Positions 1 to 11,724 of a stretch of 64,000 bases of DNA are shown here, one piece after another. The stretch's first letter is position 1; every line of letters begins with the position of its first letter. The position numbers and the translations under genes are program-made. The notes below the pieces were generated by a model. It saw only the letters and a list, made by a program, of their open reading frames with translations. It was not told the origin of the DNA and did no database searches. This DNA comes from Biscogniauxia marginata (taxonomy: Eukaryota > Ascomycota > Sordariomycetes > Xylariales > Xylariaceae): NCBI GenBank assembly GCA_022695795.1, contig MU404099.1, forward strand, positions 62,001 to 126,000, given 5' to 3'.

Positions 1-1906
1 AGGTGATAGAATTATACGCTTACATCCCCCCCTTTTTCATTTTCGTAGCTCTGTGTTATATTGCTATTAAGTCTTTAGCATAATGAACTTGCTTGTTACT
101 AAGGAATCTGTATAGCACAATGAGGACAAGAGCTCAGAAAAGAAAATGGAACCTTGTATATTTCCTAGGCTCGTTGTATGACACACACACACACACGAGT
201 GTATAGGTGCTAGCTTACCCCTATGATAATCCCTCCCATTAATATGTTGGAAGCAGATTCCTTTCCATCCTACTCCAATGAGCGAGTTCCTTGAGATGGC
301 ACAGCACATGATATTAATTTCAGTATTGTGTTTCAATTTAGTCGGACTGCTGTCAAATTTGAGAATACCTGTCGAGTATGTTAAATTCAGCTGCTTCTAA
401 TGCGAGGCGTTACTGTTCTCTCGGGGTATCTACGACATAAGCACAGACTTGTGTGTAATGGGTGAACATGAATCGTCTTATTCTTTCTTACTATTGAAAT
501 TTCAGAGAACAGAGGTTTAGAAGTACAACCCTCCGTGGAACAAAAAGGATATATACAAAACCAAATCCCAGCCAAGTCACATTCAGCGCTGTTAAAAGAT
601 CACTTGTCACGCCTAGAATCAGTGATACCCAACTTACTAACAACGCCACTAGGCAGCGTAGATACATATTAGACACCCGTTGCCTAGGGGTTAATAGTCA
701 TAAGCTGAAAGAAACTAGATAAAATGCCAATTCAAGATCTACAATTATAATAGACAACACCTAGCCTAAGTCTCCTCGATGACGGACAAAATAAGACTCA
801 TCACCCCCCCCTAATATCCCTATTCTTCATGACCTAAACCGGACACACTCCTTCTCACCCCCCGGCCTCTGCCTATAGCTCCCGTCGTGACAAAAAGCCA
901 TGCTCATTTCTCAATTAACTCAAGCACCGCACCTAGTCAACAAATATAGGTAAGCAGCATAAAGAACTACCCGTGCAGGTAACTTTGAGTCGTACTATAT
1001 ATTCAAGGTGAGAACAAGAGACATCGCGCCAGACATCACCCCCCACCCGACCACCCAACTAAAAAAAAAACCAAAAAACCTGAAAACCTAAAAGTTCGGA
1101 GTTCAATTCCGTTCCGAAAAATGGGGGGTTTTATTTTTATTTTTTTTATAGCCCTCATATTTTGGACCAATTAAATCATTTAGTTTATCCTCTCAACCAA
1201 TCAAGGCCCTTGGTTCCAGTTCACAAGGCTTGTCGCTGCGACAAAGCTTGTCTACATCACAAGCCTAAAATACTACACAAGCCTTGTTACCACCCTAGGG
1301 ATCCCGCTGTGGTAGGCTCACCTTGAACTAATACACTTGATCTTATCTTCACATTTTCGTTTTATCCCAACATAGATTAGTCAATACTGCTGTGAGTATT
1401 GTGTTTAAAATGGTAAGACATATGTCACATGTTACTAAGCATAATGAGATCATTAACAAAGACTAGAGCAATTTAAAGAGCCTCTTTTCCGAGAATGCAA
1501 CGCCTAGTTATCATTGAAAGATAAACGTGTTAAAGGAAATAGATCCTTCGACTGAGCTTTGAGTAGATCAGTCCCCGTTCATTCCACCCACTCCGAAATA
1601 AGACCTGAACCGAAACCACTGCTTGATGCTGAAAACATCGCATCTAATAACAAGCAACCTAATGACCAAATAAAGATAATAAACTATAACGTGAGAGGAG
1701 CCTGCTGATGTGGAAATGCTTTATAAGTTGAAATCCTCAGATCTGGGTAAACTAATCGCGAAGAAAATAGAGTAAGTTTGTGGTATAGTTGATGTGAAAT
1801 GCCGTAGAAGTAAGGCGATGATAGGTACGTAGTAAAGGGCGAAATATCATGATCGGTTTGGTGAGGCTGGTATCAATAATCTCGTTTGATAACTGGCAAA
1901 TCTTTG
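1..1906. other. Intergenic, no gene seen
   Basis: I see no credible coding sequence on either strand. The short open frames lack codon bias, domains or splice continuity. The stretch holds a short CA repeat near 181-196, C-rich runs around 805-870, an A-rich run near 1060-1085 and a small hairpin at 1095-1118 (stem TTCGGA/TCCGAA) whose loop resembles a tRNA T-arm; no full tRNA can be folded around it. It lies downstream of the AlkB-like gene. Confidence 0.6.
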
Positions 1907-4635
1907 TTAGATGTCAGATGCCTCCTTGAGCACTGCACCACAAATGCCAGAGATTGCCTGTTTGTTCTCCTCTGAGAGCTGCTCAATAAGGCCCGGGTTT
2001 GTGACACGGATATCATTCAACTCCGTTAGGCTTGACATGAAACGATCTTTAGCTGATAACGGGATTATATTACCCGCAATTTCGTCGTCCCCAAGCACGT
2101 TGTACGTGTCGTTTGATTGTTCGGGCTCTTCGGGGCCCTCAGATATCTCAGGCTCTATAGCCTCCTCATCTTCACCCTTGTACTGGTTTTCTTTCCAGTG
2201 CTTCGGAACTGTCCCATTCTTTAAGGCTTCTGCACGTCTTGATTGGTCCTGAATGGTTTCTGGTCGAATATATCGACAAGTTAACGCGAAGCGTAAGACC
2301 CCTTCAGGGTCTACTTTATGCTGTATAAAGGTTAACTTCGCACTCATAATAATCCAGGGGCACTTTAACATACCTCATAATATTTATGAATATCCCTTCC
2401 ATGCATCACCACCATGTCTCCGTGCTCCAAGACAAATCCCAACATGGGTGGTCGATCACCCCTCTTTGCTTTGCTAGGGTCCCCAATGGTAGTCCTCTTC
2501 TTGGGTCGGAAGAACATAAGAGATGGAGAGCCTAGTGATAGCGTAGCAACTGTCGGGCCAAGTTCTTTCTCTCCATCGTCGTGGTACTAAGTCGCACTTT
2601 GTGAGTTACAAAAAACAAGGAAAGGATTTAACAAAAGGAAAGACATACACTTATTCTTGACTCTTCAAAGTAACCAAGGATAAGCTCTTCGTTAAAGTCC
2701 ATGAATTCATCTGGCATAGACTCCTTCGAGACATCAATCTCACGCTCCTTGGTATCTTCACTGGCCTTTCTTGTGGCAGTCTTGCCAGCCCAAGTCAAGC
2801 GGCCTAGAGCTTCAAGGGCGGGAGCAGGGGCTTCATCAAACCCGCTCGATGTCTTGACGACGACACCGAATTTGTAGTCAGCTCCCTAATATTCTGTTAG
2901 CCCTCTTTATTAGTCCGTAGGATTTACTTTAACCTTACGATATTGCTGGTGAAGTGAGAAGTGAGCTCCTCCATATGATGGTCTATAGGAGTTAGCAGCA
3001 TACTTTTATCTGTTCCGGGGTCACATACCTCGATTTCTTGCTGGGTTTCTTTTAAGTTTGATCTCGCCAGCCTTCATGGAATCTTGCATTGCCTCAAACA
3101 AGTCGTTTGGGCCACCGGTATTTTCGCAGGTCCTGCGTAGTGGTCGGAAAATAGTGACTGACCCTACTATACTAGCAGGGCTATCATCCTCTGACTCGCC
3201 AGGGAGGTAGAAGACTTTGGTCTCATACCCTTTGATCTCCTCTTCCGACTCCATCACACTTCCATGCTTAAGGAAGAATTTTGTCTTCTTCCTGTCCATT
3301 AAGGCTCTCGTTTCGCCTTCGATATGATCCGTGGGAACCTTTCTCATAGGAACAGTGTATGAGAAATCACATTCCTCGTTCTCACAAACCCACCTTTCCC
3401 ACTGGATTCGTCGGCTGGCGAAACTACACCGAGGGCATACAATACCCCCTTTATACTCCTTCTCCGTACCAAACTTTTCTCCTGACTCAACAAGAGCCGA
3501 GGAGGGTAGAGAGGGGACTAGAGGGAACTCTGGTGGGTTACCACTGTATGCTGTTCTCTCCCGGAGGAAATCGATGTTATAGCGCAGACTGTCCACGTCA
3601 ATCGCCCTATCAAACTTGGAAAACTGGTCACAAGCTTTGTTTAAGCAAGTCCAGCCTTGTTCAAAGATCTCCTTGCTCTGATCTTTGCAAACAGAACAAG
3701 CTCTTACTTTGCACCTGTACTCTCCAACCAGGTGCTTGTCGGGCTCCGGCCCGTACTTGGGGGTCCACCAAGAGCGACTTTGGAGGTCTATTTTTTCAAA
3801 GCGAATCATGTAATGTTTTACTATGTCCCCCTTTTCATTTGTTGTCGCCTCTGTCCATAGATCAGTGATGTGGAAGTAATCCAAGACACTAAAGTAGTGT
3901 CTCGGCTTTACAGGGAACAAGCGGTTGCCGGCACCTAAAGTATGTCAGAATAGATCAATGAGTAAACATATTGCACCACACTTACCAGCGACCATCACGA
4001 CAGGATGCTTGTTCTGATAGGCATTCATCAGTGCCTTGTAGTTCGTCCCAGTTGTCCCCTGGTCTTCGGTCCTCGTCATCTGTTTGTTTGTCAGGTCCAA
4101 TACCCGACCGCCACCGCTATATTCCTTGTTAGTATATACACACCACAACGACTCAGGAAAATAAAACTAACACTGTGGTGATGATTATCTGGCTCAGGAA
4201 CTGGTCCCGATTACCAACAAGTGCGTCAACGAACATGCCGTATGCAACAAGATTGATCGAGTAGACACTCGATTGGTGTTGCCTGAAGTACGGCACGGCG
4301 TTGCTCAATGCAGCACGCTTCTCCGCACTGACAGGAGACATGCCATATGGCTCAGGCTTCCCATCATTGATGTCCTTTGGTGATGGTTTCGCCTTGGGAC
4401 CTGTTGGGTTCTTACGTGCTCGAGGTGCGTCGCTCTGATGGTGACGTCTTGGGAGAGGAGATTCGTATGAATCACTACTATCGGACCTCTTGCGCTTGCG
4501 TAGTTCCTGTTGTGCGACGGTAGGCACATTGTCACGCGGCTCGGTAGGCATCGCGGGAGGCGAATTGTCCGGTGTAAGGGGTGACACCGAAGGCGGCTCC
4601 AGAATGGATCGGCTAGATCGACGACGGGCATCCAT
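1907..4635 (-). CDS. AlkB-like 2OG-Fe(II) dioxygenase with Cys-rich N-terminal half
   Basis: Seven exons joined from splice signals give about 804 residues: 4174-4635, 3986-4124, 3029-3934, 2939-2982, 2649-2885, 2374-2586 and 1907-2320; phases agree throughout. The start is the ATG at 4635 before an MDARRRSSRS-type basic, Ser/Pro-rich leader. The catalytic half carries the AlkB signature: YHDDGEKELGPT (iron-binding HxD), HGRDIHKYYEH (distal His) and RFALTCRYI (2OG-binding Arg). The central exon has two cysteine clusters, ACSVC..CLNKAC and CPRC..CENEEC, that look like zinc ribbons. AlkB enzymes oxidatively remove alkyl groups from nucleic acids or proteins using 2-oxoglutarate, oxygen and Fe(II); the substrate here is unknown. 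The zinc ribbons suggest nucleic-acid binding (inference). The donor of intron 1 (GTGTTA at 4173) and the 44-nt exon are the least certain parts. Confidence 0.8.
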
Positions 4636-4802
4636 CTTGTTGACTGTAGTGGGACTAGAGTTAGAGATCAAGTCTAGGGTAAGAAGACTTAGGATATTTG
4701 GGGTGGTGAACTTTAGGATATATATAAGGCTGAGTTGTGCTGGTGTAAAAATGTTGTCATGAACTATGTGAGATGTGAAGGTGAAAAGGTTGGGAAGATG
4801 GA

Positions 4803-5593
4803 ATCGACTTCGTAGTCGTTGTAGAAGTGAGTTGGTTGGTTGAGGTTGTGTGGTGGTTATGGGAAGGCACACTAAGTATGATAGTGGATCACAACGACTA
4901 TGTAGTCGTTCAAGAGAGCATTCAAAGAAGGTATGAGAAGGTAGGTAGATGTAGTAGGTGATAGAGGTTAAAAGCGACGAAGCTTTCTAGGATGTAGGAA
5001 AGTGCGCCGACGGGAAAGCACGCCGACAGGACAGGCGGTGTTCAACTTGGGGGTAAAGAGGGTAGTATGCTATGCTGTAGAGGACTTCGTAGTCGTCTGC
5101 AGTCAATGGAGATGATTGGAATGGCCTTGCAGTGTGATCAAGGGCGGTGATGTGGTTAAAGGTAGAAAGATGAAGATACCTAGTAGGTATGTGTGTATGT
5201 ATGTATGTATGTATGTATGTATGTATGCGTGTGAAGAGTGGTGAAGATTCAAGGACTGAACCTGAATGATGATGGTAGATGTAGGTTGGGAGAAGTAGAT
5301 GGCACATTCAAGTTGTATTGATATAGGGGAGGAGTGGGTAGGGTTAGTCATATCATCAAGGTCATTGCACGGAAGGTAGGTGCCAAGTAGGTGATGCTGG
5401 GCAAGTGCTCGGTCTGAACTCTGTGTTCTAGAAGGGGAAGGGACGACGATACCACAATGATAGATAGGAAATGACGTACTTACCTGGGAAGGAACGGCGG
5501 ATTCAGGAACAGAAGAAGAATCGGTCTCAGCAGCGGCGACAGGATGGTCGCGCAACGGAATGGATATGGGTGGTAAACGACTACGTAGTCGTT
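4803..5593. repeat. Four dispersed copies of a palindromic 18-mer
   Basis: Copies lie at 4803-4820, 4893-4910, 5080-5097 and 5576-5593. The last is a perfect palindrome, AACGACTACGTAGTCGTT; the others differ from it at one to five positions and all keep GTAGTCGT. They lie upstream of the AlkB-like gene, and the flanks of copies 1 and 4 are also alike (GTTGTAGA follows both). They could be dimer-binding sites or the tips of a degraded repeat; the sequence does not decide. Confidence 0.65.
5195..5227 (+). repeat. ATGT microsatellite
   Basis: About eight tandem ATGT units. On the minus strand they read as repeated Tyr-Ile-His-Thr, which inflates a spurious open frame. Confidence 0.9.
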
Positions 5594-8500
5594 GTAGATG
5601 CCGGTATGAGGTGGTGATGGTGAGGATAGGTGATACTGTGAATAGGGTGAACGTGATGTTCAGGACGAGAGGGATGCAGAGGTCAAAGGATATTGTCAAG
5701 GTGTGATGGTGTCAAGATGTGATGGTGTAGAATGGATTCAAGGTCCGAGTGGTGAAGAAGGAGAAGAGAGAGAAGAACTGTTCAAGGAATGGTTAGCATT
5801 ACCTAAATACCTGAGTCAATGTGCGTTCATGTCCATGTGAGTTGGGACGAAGTCGGATCAGTCACGCCGTAGGATGCAGGGCAGATACGTACTCATGTAC
5901 TGTGTCCAGCACCTAATGGATCATCAACGGTATGGAATAGCTGACCACGGCCTCCCTTGGAGAGGGTAAAAAGATGTTGCAAGGAGGTGGTAGTGGATGG
6001 GGACCAGACTGGCAAAGATGGTAGGTAGATAGGTACCTAGGTAGATGTATTGCTATCTCTCGCTTAAAAGCGTATTGGCGTTATCTGTGGTCAGAAGACG
6101 TTGTGTATATGGATGATTCCTTGAAATATGGCTAATGGTGGCCTCCTCGGTCAAGTGTGTGCTTGGGAAGAAGAGTGTGAAGGAGTGCAGAAAAGATGTG
6201 TGGAGAAGATGTTCAGGGAAATAAATGTGCATGGAGGTGTGTGTGCATGGAAGAGAGTGTGTAGGGAAGAGTGTAGGGAAGAGTGTGAGGAAATGGGGTG
6301 GTGGTACTGGTAGTGGTACTGGTGGTGATGTTGGTGGTTGTCAGACGAGCTGGTAATAAATATTGTAAAAGGTGTGGATATGAAGAAAGTTAATGGGGTT
6401 GTGCATCGCGCTCTTGCCTCCTAATGTGCGACTGTGAAGTGGGAGCTTCATCGCTGCCGTATGGCTTCAGATGGAAAGGCGAATGAGAAAGAGGATGCCT
6501 TGGTTGTGAATCTCTGCTCAGGGACTTAAACTTGGCAGTCGCGATGATTAGTACCTATTGTGAATGTCCTCGCTCCTTCAGTTTGTGGTTGATTTTAGTC
6601 TCTCTGTCAGGATTGCCTAAAAAGGATAACCGGATAGGAGAAGGGGATTCTTAAAACAGTCATTACCTGGCATTTGATATCGCGGCCATCTGGCTTGAAG
6701 TTTAGAAATGGCAGTAACTGTGATGCAAGGAAGTCGTATACGCACCTTCCACACTACATAGCTCTCAATTGACCAATTGGCTGGATCTAGGCCATGGGAC
6801 GCACTTATTGCCAGGATCACGTGAAAAGGACATTTGAGGGCCAGTTTGCTATGCTTTCACAATTGCTAAACTAGGCCAAGGTTCAATAATATCAAAAGAC
6901 GTTATAAAATATTATTTGCAGCCAAATGGCAGTCAACACCGGAGTACGGTATACTATATTTGATACCGTGTATAACATGAGCAACAGTAAGTAGAATGGG
7001 ACGTGGTGCTAGTATCTGAGCACCGGTAACCTGGGCTCTTTATCTTTAGAGGCAGCCGTAGAAATATACATCATCTTCGCTTATGGTGCTGTTCGGGTTG
7101 AAACGTGCCTGCTTCATTAAGAAAATGTCAAATTGTCCAATAATGTGTACACTGTCTGTAGCGTAGTATCGCTGACGGAGTCTCTACATAGTTGAAAGGT
7201 GTCAGGCACGATAACAGCATATTCGCTATGGTGTGACCTCAGCGTTGTGCTATGGAGAGTGCAGCGAGGAAACCAAATTTAAACATTAAGTTAGGTAGGT
7301 AGGCACTGAGAAATAAATACGGGAAAGGGGGGAGGAGGGGGGCCCCCCTTTGTAGACTTGATATCTTACAATGAATAGGTATAGAGCACAGGAAAATAGC
7401 AACAACGAGCCCGCTGGTGGGATAGTTCAGGCGACAAGGCGCCAAGGCTAACCACGCAAATTGGGAGAATAGTCTCAAGCAATTCAGAGCGCATTTGTCT
7501 CGATAGCACCGGGCTTGTAATCATCTAGCGAGGTCAAAGGGGTGTTTAAATAATGATTACATCCTCATTTTAGTGCGACATATGACAAGTACAATGCGAA
7601 TCCTGTGGGGGAAGAGCGATGAAAACAAAAATGTATGCTCCTTGAAAGTTTGTTGGTTGAGGTTTCTGTGATGAGTTTGGAGGAATCCACAAACCATTTC
7701 GGGCGTGTATTTGTTCACCTCTGTGTGAATATCCATTTGCCACCTATGCTAACCAAATAAGAGGCCCAAGATCTAAGTATAGAAGATCTGGGATATTGGT
7801 CAAAGATGTGTCTTTTTTCACTGCTATAATGACTAGTTTTAATCCCACATACTAATAACGATAGGCGAATAATATGTGCATTATAAACTACATGAGGTTC
7901 TTTGATAAATGTGCCGAATTAGAGTGATTATAATAAATGAAAGCTACGTAGCTAGTTAAAAATAGTGATACTAATGAATGTGATAGAAGATTATTATGCT
8001 CAACTGGCGATCCTAATTAAAAGACTACATAATGACCTACAGTCCCTCTCCCAAATCACTGCCTGGATATTGGGGGCCTAGAAGGGTTAACCGCAGAAAT
8101 AAGGAGCCAAGGTAGATAGGGTCTTCAGAAGACCAGATACAAAAGGGGTCACGTCTGCTTCGAAGATCTCGAGGAGCTCTCTAGCGATTTTTCTCAATAT
8201 AATGGTGGCCCCAAACCCCCTTGACACTACAGCAAGCTACCAGCGAGCATTTGCTCCGTAATATCGCACATATCTTGGTATCTATTAACACATGACCAGG
8301 AACGTTAACTAAGGGCAGGTAATTGCGACAAAGCTTTAGGTATGAGGAAACTTTGACTGGTGCAGTAGGAACATAAGGGGGTGACGGATGATTAGGGGCC
8401 TTATTATCATTCGAATCTACCATGTATCACGAGTAGAGGAGCATACATAGCTACAAGGGTATGCGTAGTTAATAACGGGAAGCTGAACAAGATATGTTTC

Positions 8501-9010
8501 CGTAACAGCGCGGGCGTCTTAACAGTATCTACGGTTCGATAATGACGATATTACACATAAATGATGCCTATTAGTATGGAAGCCTCCGTGACTAGAAGTT
8601 TAGGGATCTGAAAATGGAGTCGTTTATGCTACACGCGATCTATAAAATGGGTTATTCCACGTAATTCTCACTTTAATATTAAGTATATTAATCATTAAAT
8701 TTTATTATCTTTAAAGTTATTACATTAAAATTAAATATTATTATTATATAATAAAATCGCGTGAAATAATATAATTTTAAAAATATTTTTATTATTTTTA
8801 ATAGTGATATTATATTAAACGTTACAAATTCCTACACTTAACCCTTGCAAGTTTTAATTTAAACATTAATTTATATCTTGTTTTTTTCTTCATTTCTGTT
8901 ATTCTGTAAAATACTTTTAAATGTATGGAATCGGCCAGCCATCATAAGTACCATGATACCGATCCTAACAATCGCTAGCAATCTCATTCATAATATCTAT
9001 TGGTGACACA

Positions 9011-10035
9011 ATGGTGTATACTTGGTTATTACGCTGGGCCCTTAGGTGCACCGCTCCCAACCAGGCCCGATCAACGGAGGCTATAAAACCACAGGATGCT
9101 CAAGAATCACCGGATCCCCAAGAACTACGGAAAACCCGGGGGCTAACTAAGCTTGGGGCTACTCCCAGCCGAACTCATACTCCTTATCTCCGAACTCCTC
9201 CCAGCCGCTGATGCTGTTTGCCTCGCTCTGACGTGCAAGCGCATATGCTATATTTCTAATATTCCGCGTCTAGCGCTCAGCCTCGACGCAGACGCTACCG
9301 AAATCCTGCTTTGCGGCCTAGAAAGGGAGATCCCAGGCGTCAGTTATTGCGCTATAGACCAGAAGCTCGCGCGATTCACCGCCCGCTCGTGGATTGAGAA
9401 ACACTTTCACTTTCACGTTCACTATCTTAGACTCATTAAACTTAGAGGGCCGCTTGAGGTGCATTTCGGAAACAGTCTCTGCTACCTTCCCTGGTGTGCT
9501 GCCCCGTCTCGCCGCAAACCACCAAATTGTCGGCCCGCGGAATGGCCTTCCTGCTTCTTCTCTGGCGTGCGTGTACGATCACCAGTGCCAGGAGCACGGG
9601 GTGCGTTGGGAAGAAGCGTGGGAGGCCAAGTTGATCCACGGCGAGCTGTTGGTGTCTTGCACGCATACGATTTTCCATGAAAGCGCCGACGCAGGCAACT
9701 TGCAGACTTACTTCAACACCAATAGGATTTACATATGCCATCGCCTGTCAGTCAGTGGGGCCAGGAGATGTCAGGCTTACGTGTGGGTGCCTACAAACAT
9801 GATAGGGAATACCGAACACCGTGATATGGGGTGGTATCGGGAGTGTGAGACCGATTGGGAAACTTCCATCGAGTGGACAGATACCGAGCGCGGCTGGACG
9901 GTCACAGCAAGGACTTATCGCCGGCTGGGTACTTGTCGCTCGTCCCATGACCCGAAATGGCAAGCTATGACCAGAAGCACGAAGCCATTTAGAGAGGTAC
10001 CCTGTGGCGCTGTGAAGGCATTATGGGAAAATTAG
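9011..10035 (+). pseudogene. F-box protein gene, frameshifted
   Basis: The region encodes a fungal F-box protein in three successive frames. 9011-9155 gives an N-terminal piece ending near KTRGLTKLG. From 9153 another frame gives the F-box (LPAELILLISELLPAADAV then CLALTCKRI). From about 9430 a third frame gives the downstream region, including GPRNGLPASSLACVYDHQC and a C-terminus at 10035. The first switch lies at a GGGG run around 9155-9158, where one base fewer would restore continuity. The second lies near 9400-9430, where no intron of credible length fits. F-box proteins recruit substrates to SCF ubiquitin ligases via Skp1; this copy probably no longer makes the full protein unless the shifts are assembly errors. 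The ATG at 9011 is the best start but is not proven. Confidence 0.6.
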
Positions 10036-11629
10036 CAGCACCAGAAGCAGCTAGGCCTTGGCTGTGATGTGTGTCTCCATCGGGGTCCAATCGCAAGGCC
10101 TCAAACCAGGAAGGCTATAGAATGGTGGCAATAGTCGTGAAAAGAGTAGAAGATCGGGTGAGAAAATGGGGCTCGTAGAGCTAGACGAGGTAAAGACGCA
10201 GAATCCGTGCGAAGTATGGGTTGGGTGTAGATTCGTGATGATGAAGAACAAAAGCTCGATGATACTACAACGAAAACTATAAGTTAGCACAGATTGACCG
10301 ATAGCGCGTATAATTTACGGAATTGGCATCTCCTTTTCGGGGAGACATGTAGAATAGAAAAGTAGATGTTTGAAGTTTGATCAGGAGTTTTTATAACCAA
10401 GGGCCAAAGTTAACCTAGATGAAAACATTAGAGATGAGACACATCTATTTATTTGTATACCACAAGATTTCTAACACGCTTGCTCCCAAGCTTCAACACC
10501 GCCAGCATTTGTCCCAGAATGCAGCTACGTTTGCATGCCAACGGTTCCTCCTTTGTAAGCCTTCTCGGGTCTAATGGATATGATGATCTACATCAACAGA
10601 ACATGAGGAATGGGCAGTGTTCTTTTCAGGGTACGCGCGGGTGAAAAATGTATCAAAAGACTACTGCTCTAGTACCAGTGCCCTATGGTTGATTCGCCCT
10701 AAATAAATATCTCGTAATAATTTTTATTTAAATCTTTTTTCAACTTATTGTCGTTGCCGGCGCCGGCGCCGACGACGTCGTGCCGCTTCTCGACGAGGGT
10801 GACGTGCCGTGCTACTTTGCCGATAACTTATTTACCGTTTCGGTGAGCTCGGCTAGAGGTATGCAAGAAGGTTCTTGTTCTCGGCCTAAAGGTCGCCACT
10901 ACTTGCTGTCGGCGCCGCTACTAACAAGGAGGTCATCGTAGCTTACTTGTTAGCGATATTTTACACTCGAATAGTGGCTCACTCGCCAACGATATCACTT
11001 AAAATGTTACGAACAGAGAGATGCCACTATGAAGGAAACAAGTTTTTAAGTGTACCTAGGGGTAGTTTATTAGCCCTTACTATCCGAGACGAGATTATAG
11101 GTAGGGATAGACCCCGTTTTGTATATAAATGCAATACAAAGACCAATCTTCCTTTACATGCATACCCCCTTCTATAACTACCCGAGCCGGGCAACTACCT
11201 CAAGTGACCAACATAGGTAGGTATATATTTAAATTCTTAGGAAAACCAAAGGTTTTAATATAGATAGTTTAAACTGTAAGTTACTGTGTGGTGTTTATTA
11301 TTATTTTAAATCTAGTTGAATACTTTTTCAAATTGGCATAGTTGAATGTTTAAGCCACTGTTCAGGCCCCCGTATTTCGCGCGTCAGCGGGCCAAGGTAG
11401 CTACCGGCAATGGCAAAGCTTACGAGATCTCCGAGGGTGACATGGATGTACCGGACCTTCTGCCGACTTCACCACTCCGATCTTTTCTTCTTCCCTTTCC
11501 TTCTTCGTTCTTACTTCTTCTTCTTCTTCTTATTTCCCTTCTTTGTTTCTCTTACTCCAATATCTCTGATTCTGAAGGTAAATCCAGATAACCCTTGGAA
11601 AACTATTGTCATCTAAGATCTGACTTGGG

Positions 11630-11662
<33 letters not shown>

Positions 11663-11724
11663 CCTTTTTAGCTTATGCATAACTCTTTATGTTCGTGACC
11701 TGAAAGAAAAAGGAAAAAGAAAAC
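10036..11724. other. Intergenic, between F-box relic and CoA ligase
   Basis: No gene seen. An isolated GC-rich patch at about 10750-10930 (repeated GCCGGC and GACGACGTCG-type words) sits between AT-rich flanks and may be a fragment of an older repeat. A TTC-rich tract near 11485-11530 and an ATT repeat at 11631-11662 lie in the leader region of the CoA ligase. Confidence 0.5.
11631..11662 (+). repeat. ATT/TTA trinucleotide microsatellite
   Basis: About ten TTA units, about 60 bp before the start codon of the CoA ligase, so probably in its 5' untranslated region or core promoter. Confidence 0.9.

Larger units (their letters stand above)
4636..9010. other. Long intergenic stretch upstream of the AlkB-like gene
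   Basis: No recognisable gene. Long minus-strand open frames at 4987-5699 are produced by an ATGT microsatellite and low-complexity sequence. The first kilobase holds four copies of a palindromic 18-mer (listed separately). 6128-6330 is a purine-rich, GT-rich low-complexity tract. 8640-8920 is strongly AT-rich and may be a RIP-mutated repeat relic. The promoter of the AlkB-like gene should lie just above 4635. Confidence 0.55.

Noticed and set aside
1095..1118. Hairpin with T-arm-like loop
   Set aside because: No acceptor, D or anticodon arms upstream; not a tRNA.
4987..5699. Long minus-strand open frames with Tyr-Ile-His-Thr repeats
   Set aside because: They arise from the ATGT microsatellite and low-complexity DNA; no domain, no splice continuity.
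6128..6313. Plus-strand 61-codon frame rich in Cys/Glu/Val
   Set aside because: Purine- and GT-rich low-complexity sequence; composition, not selection, explains the frame.
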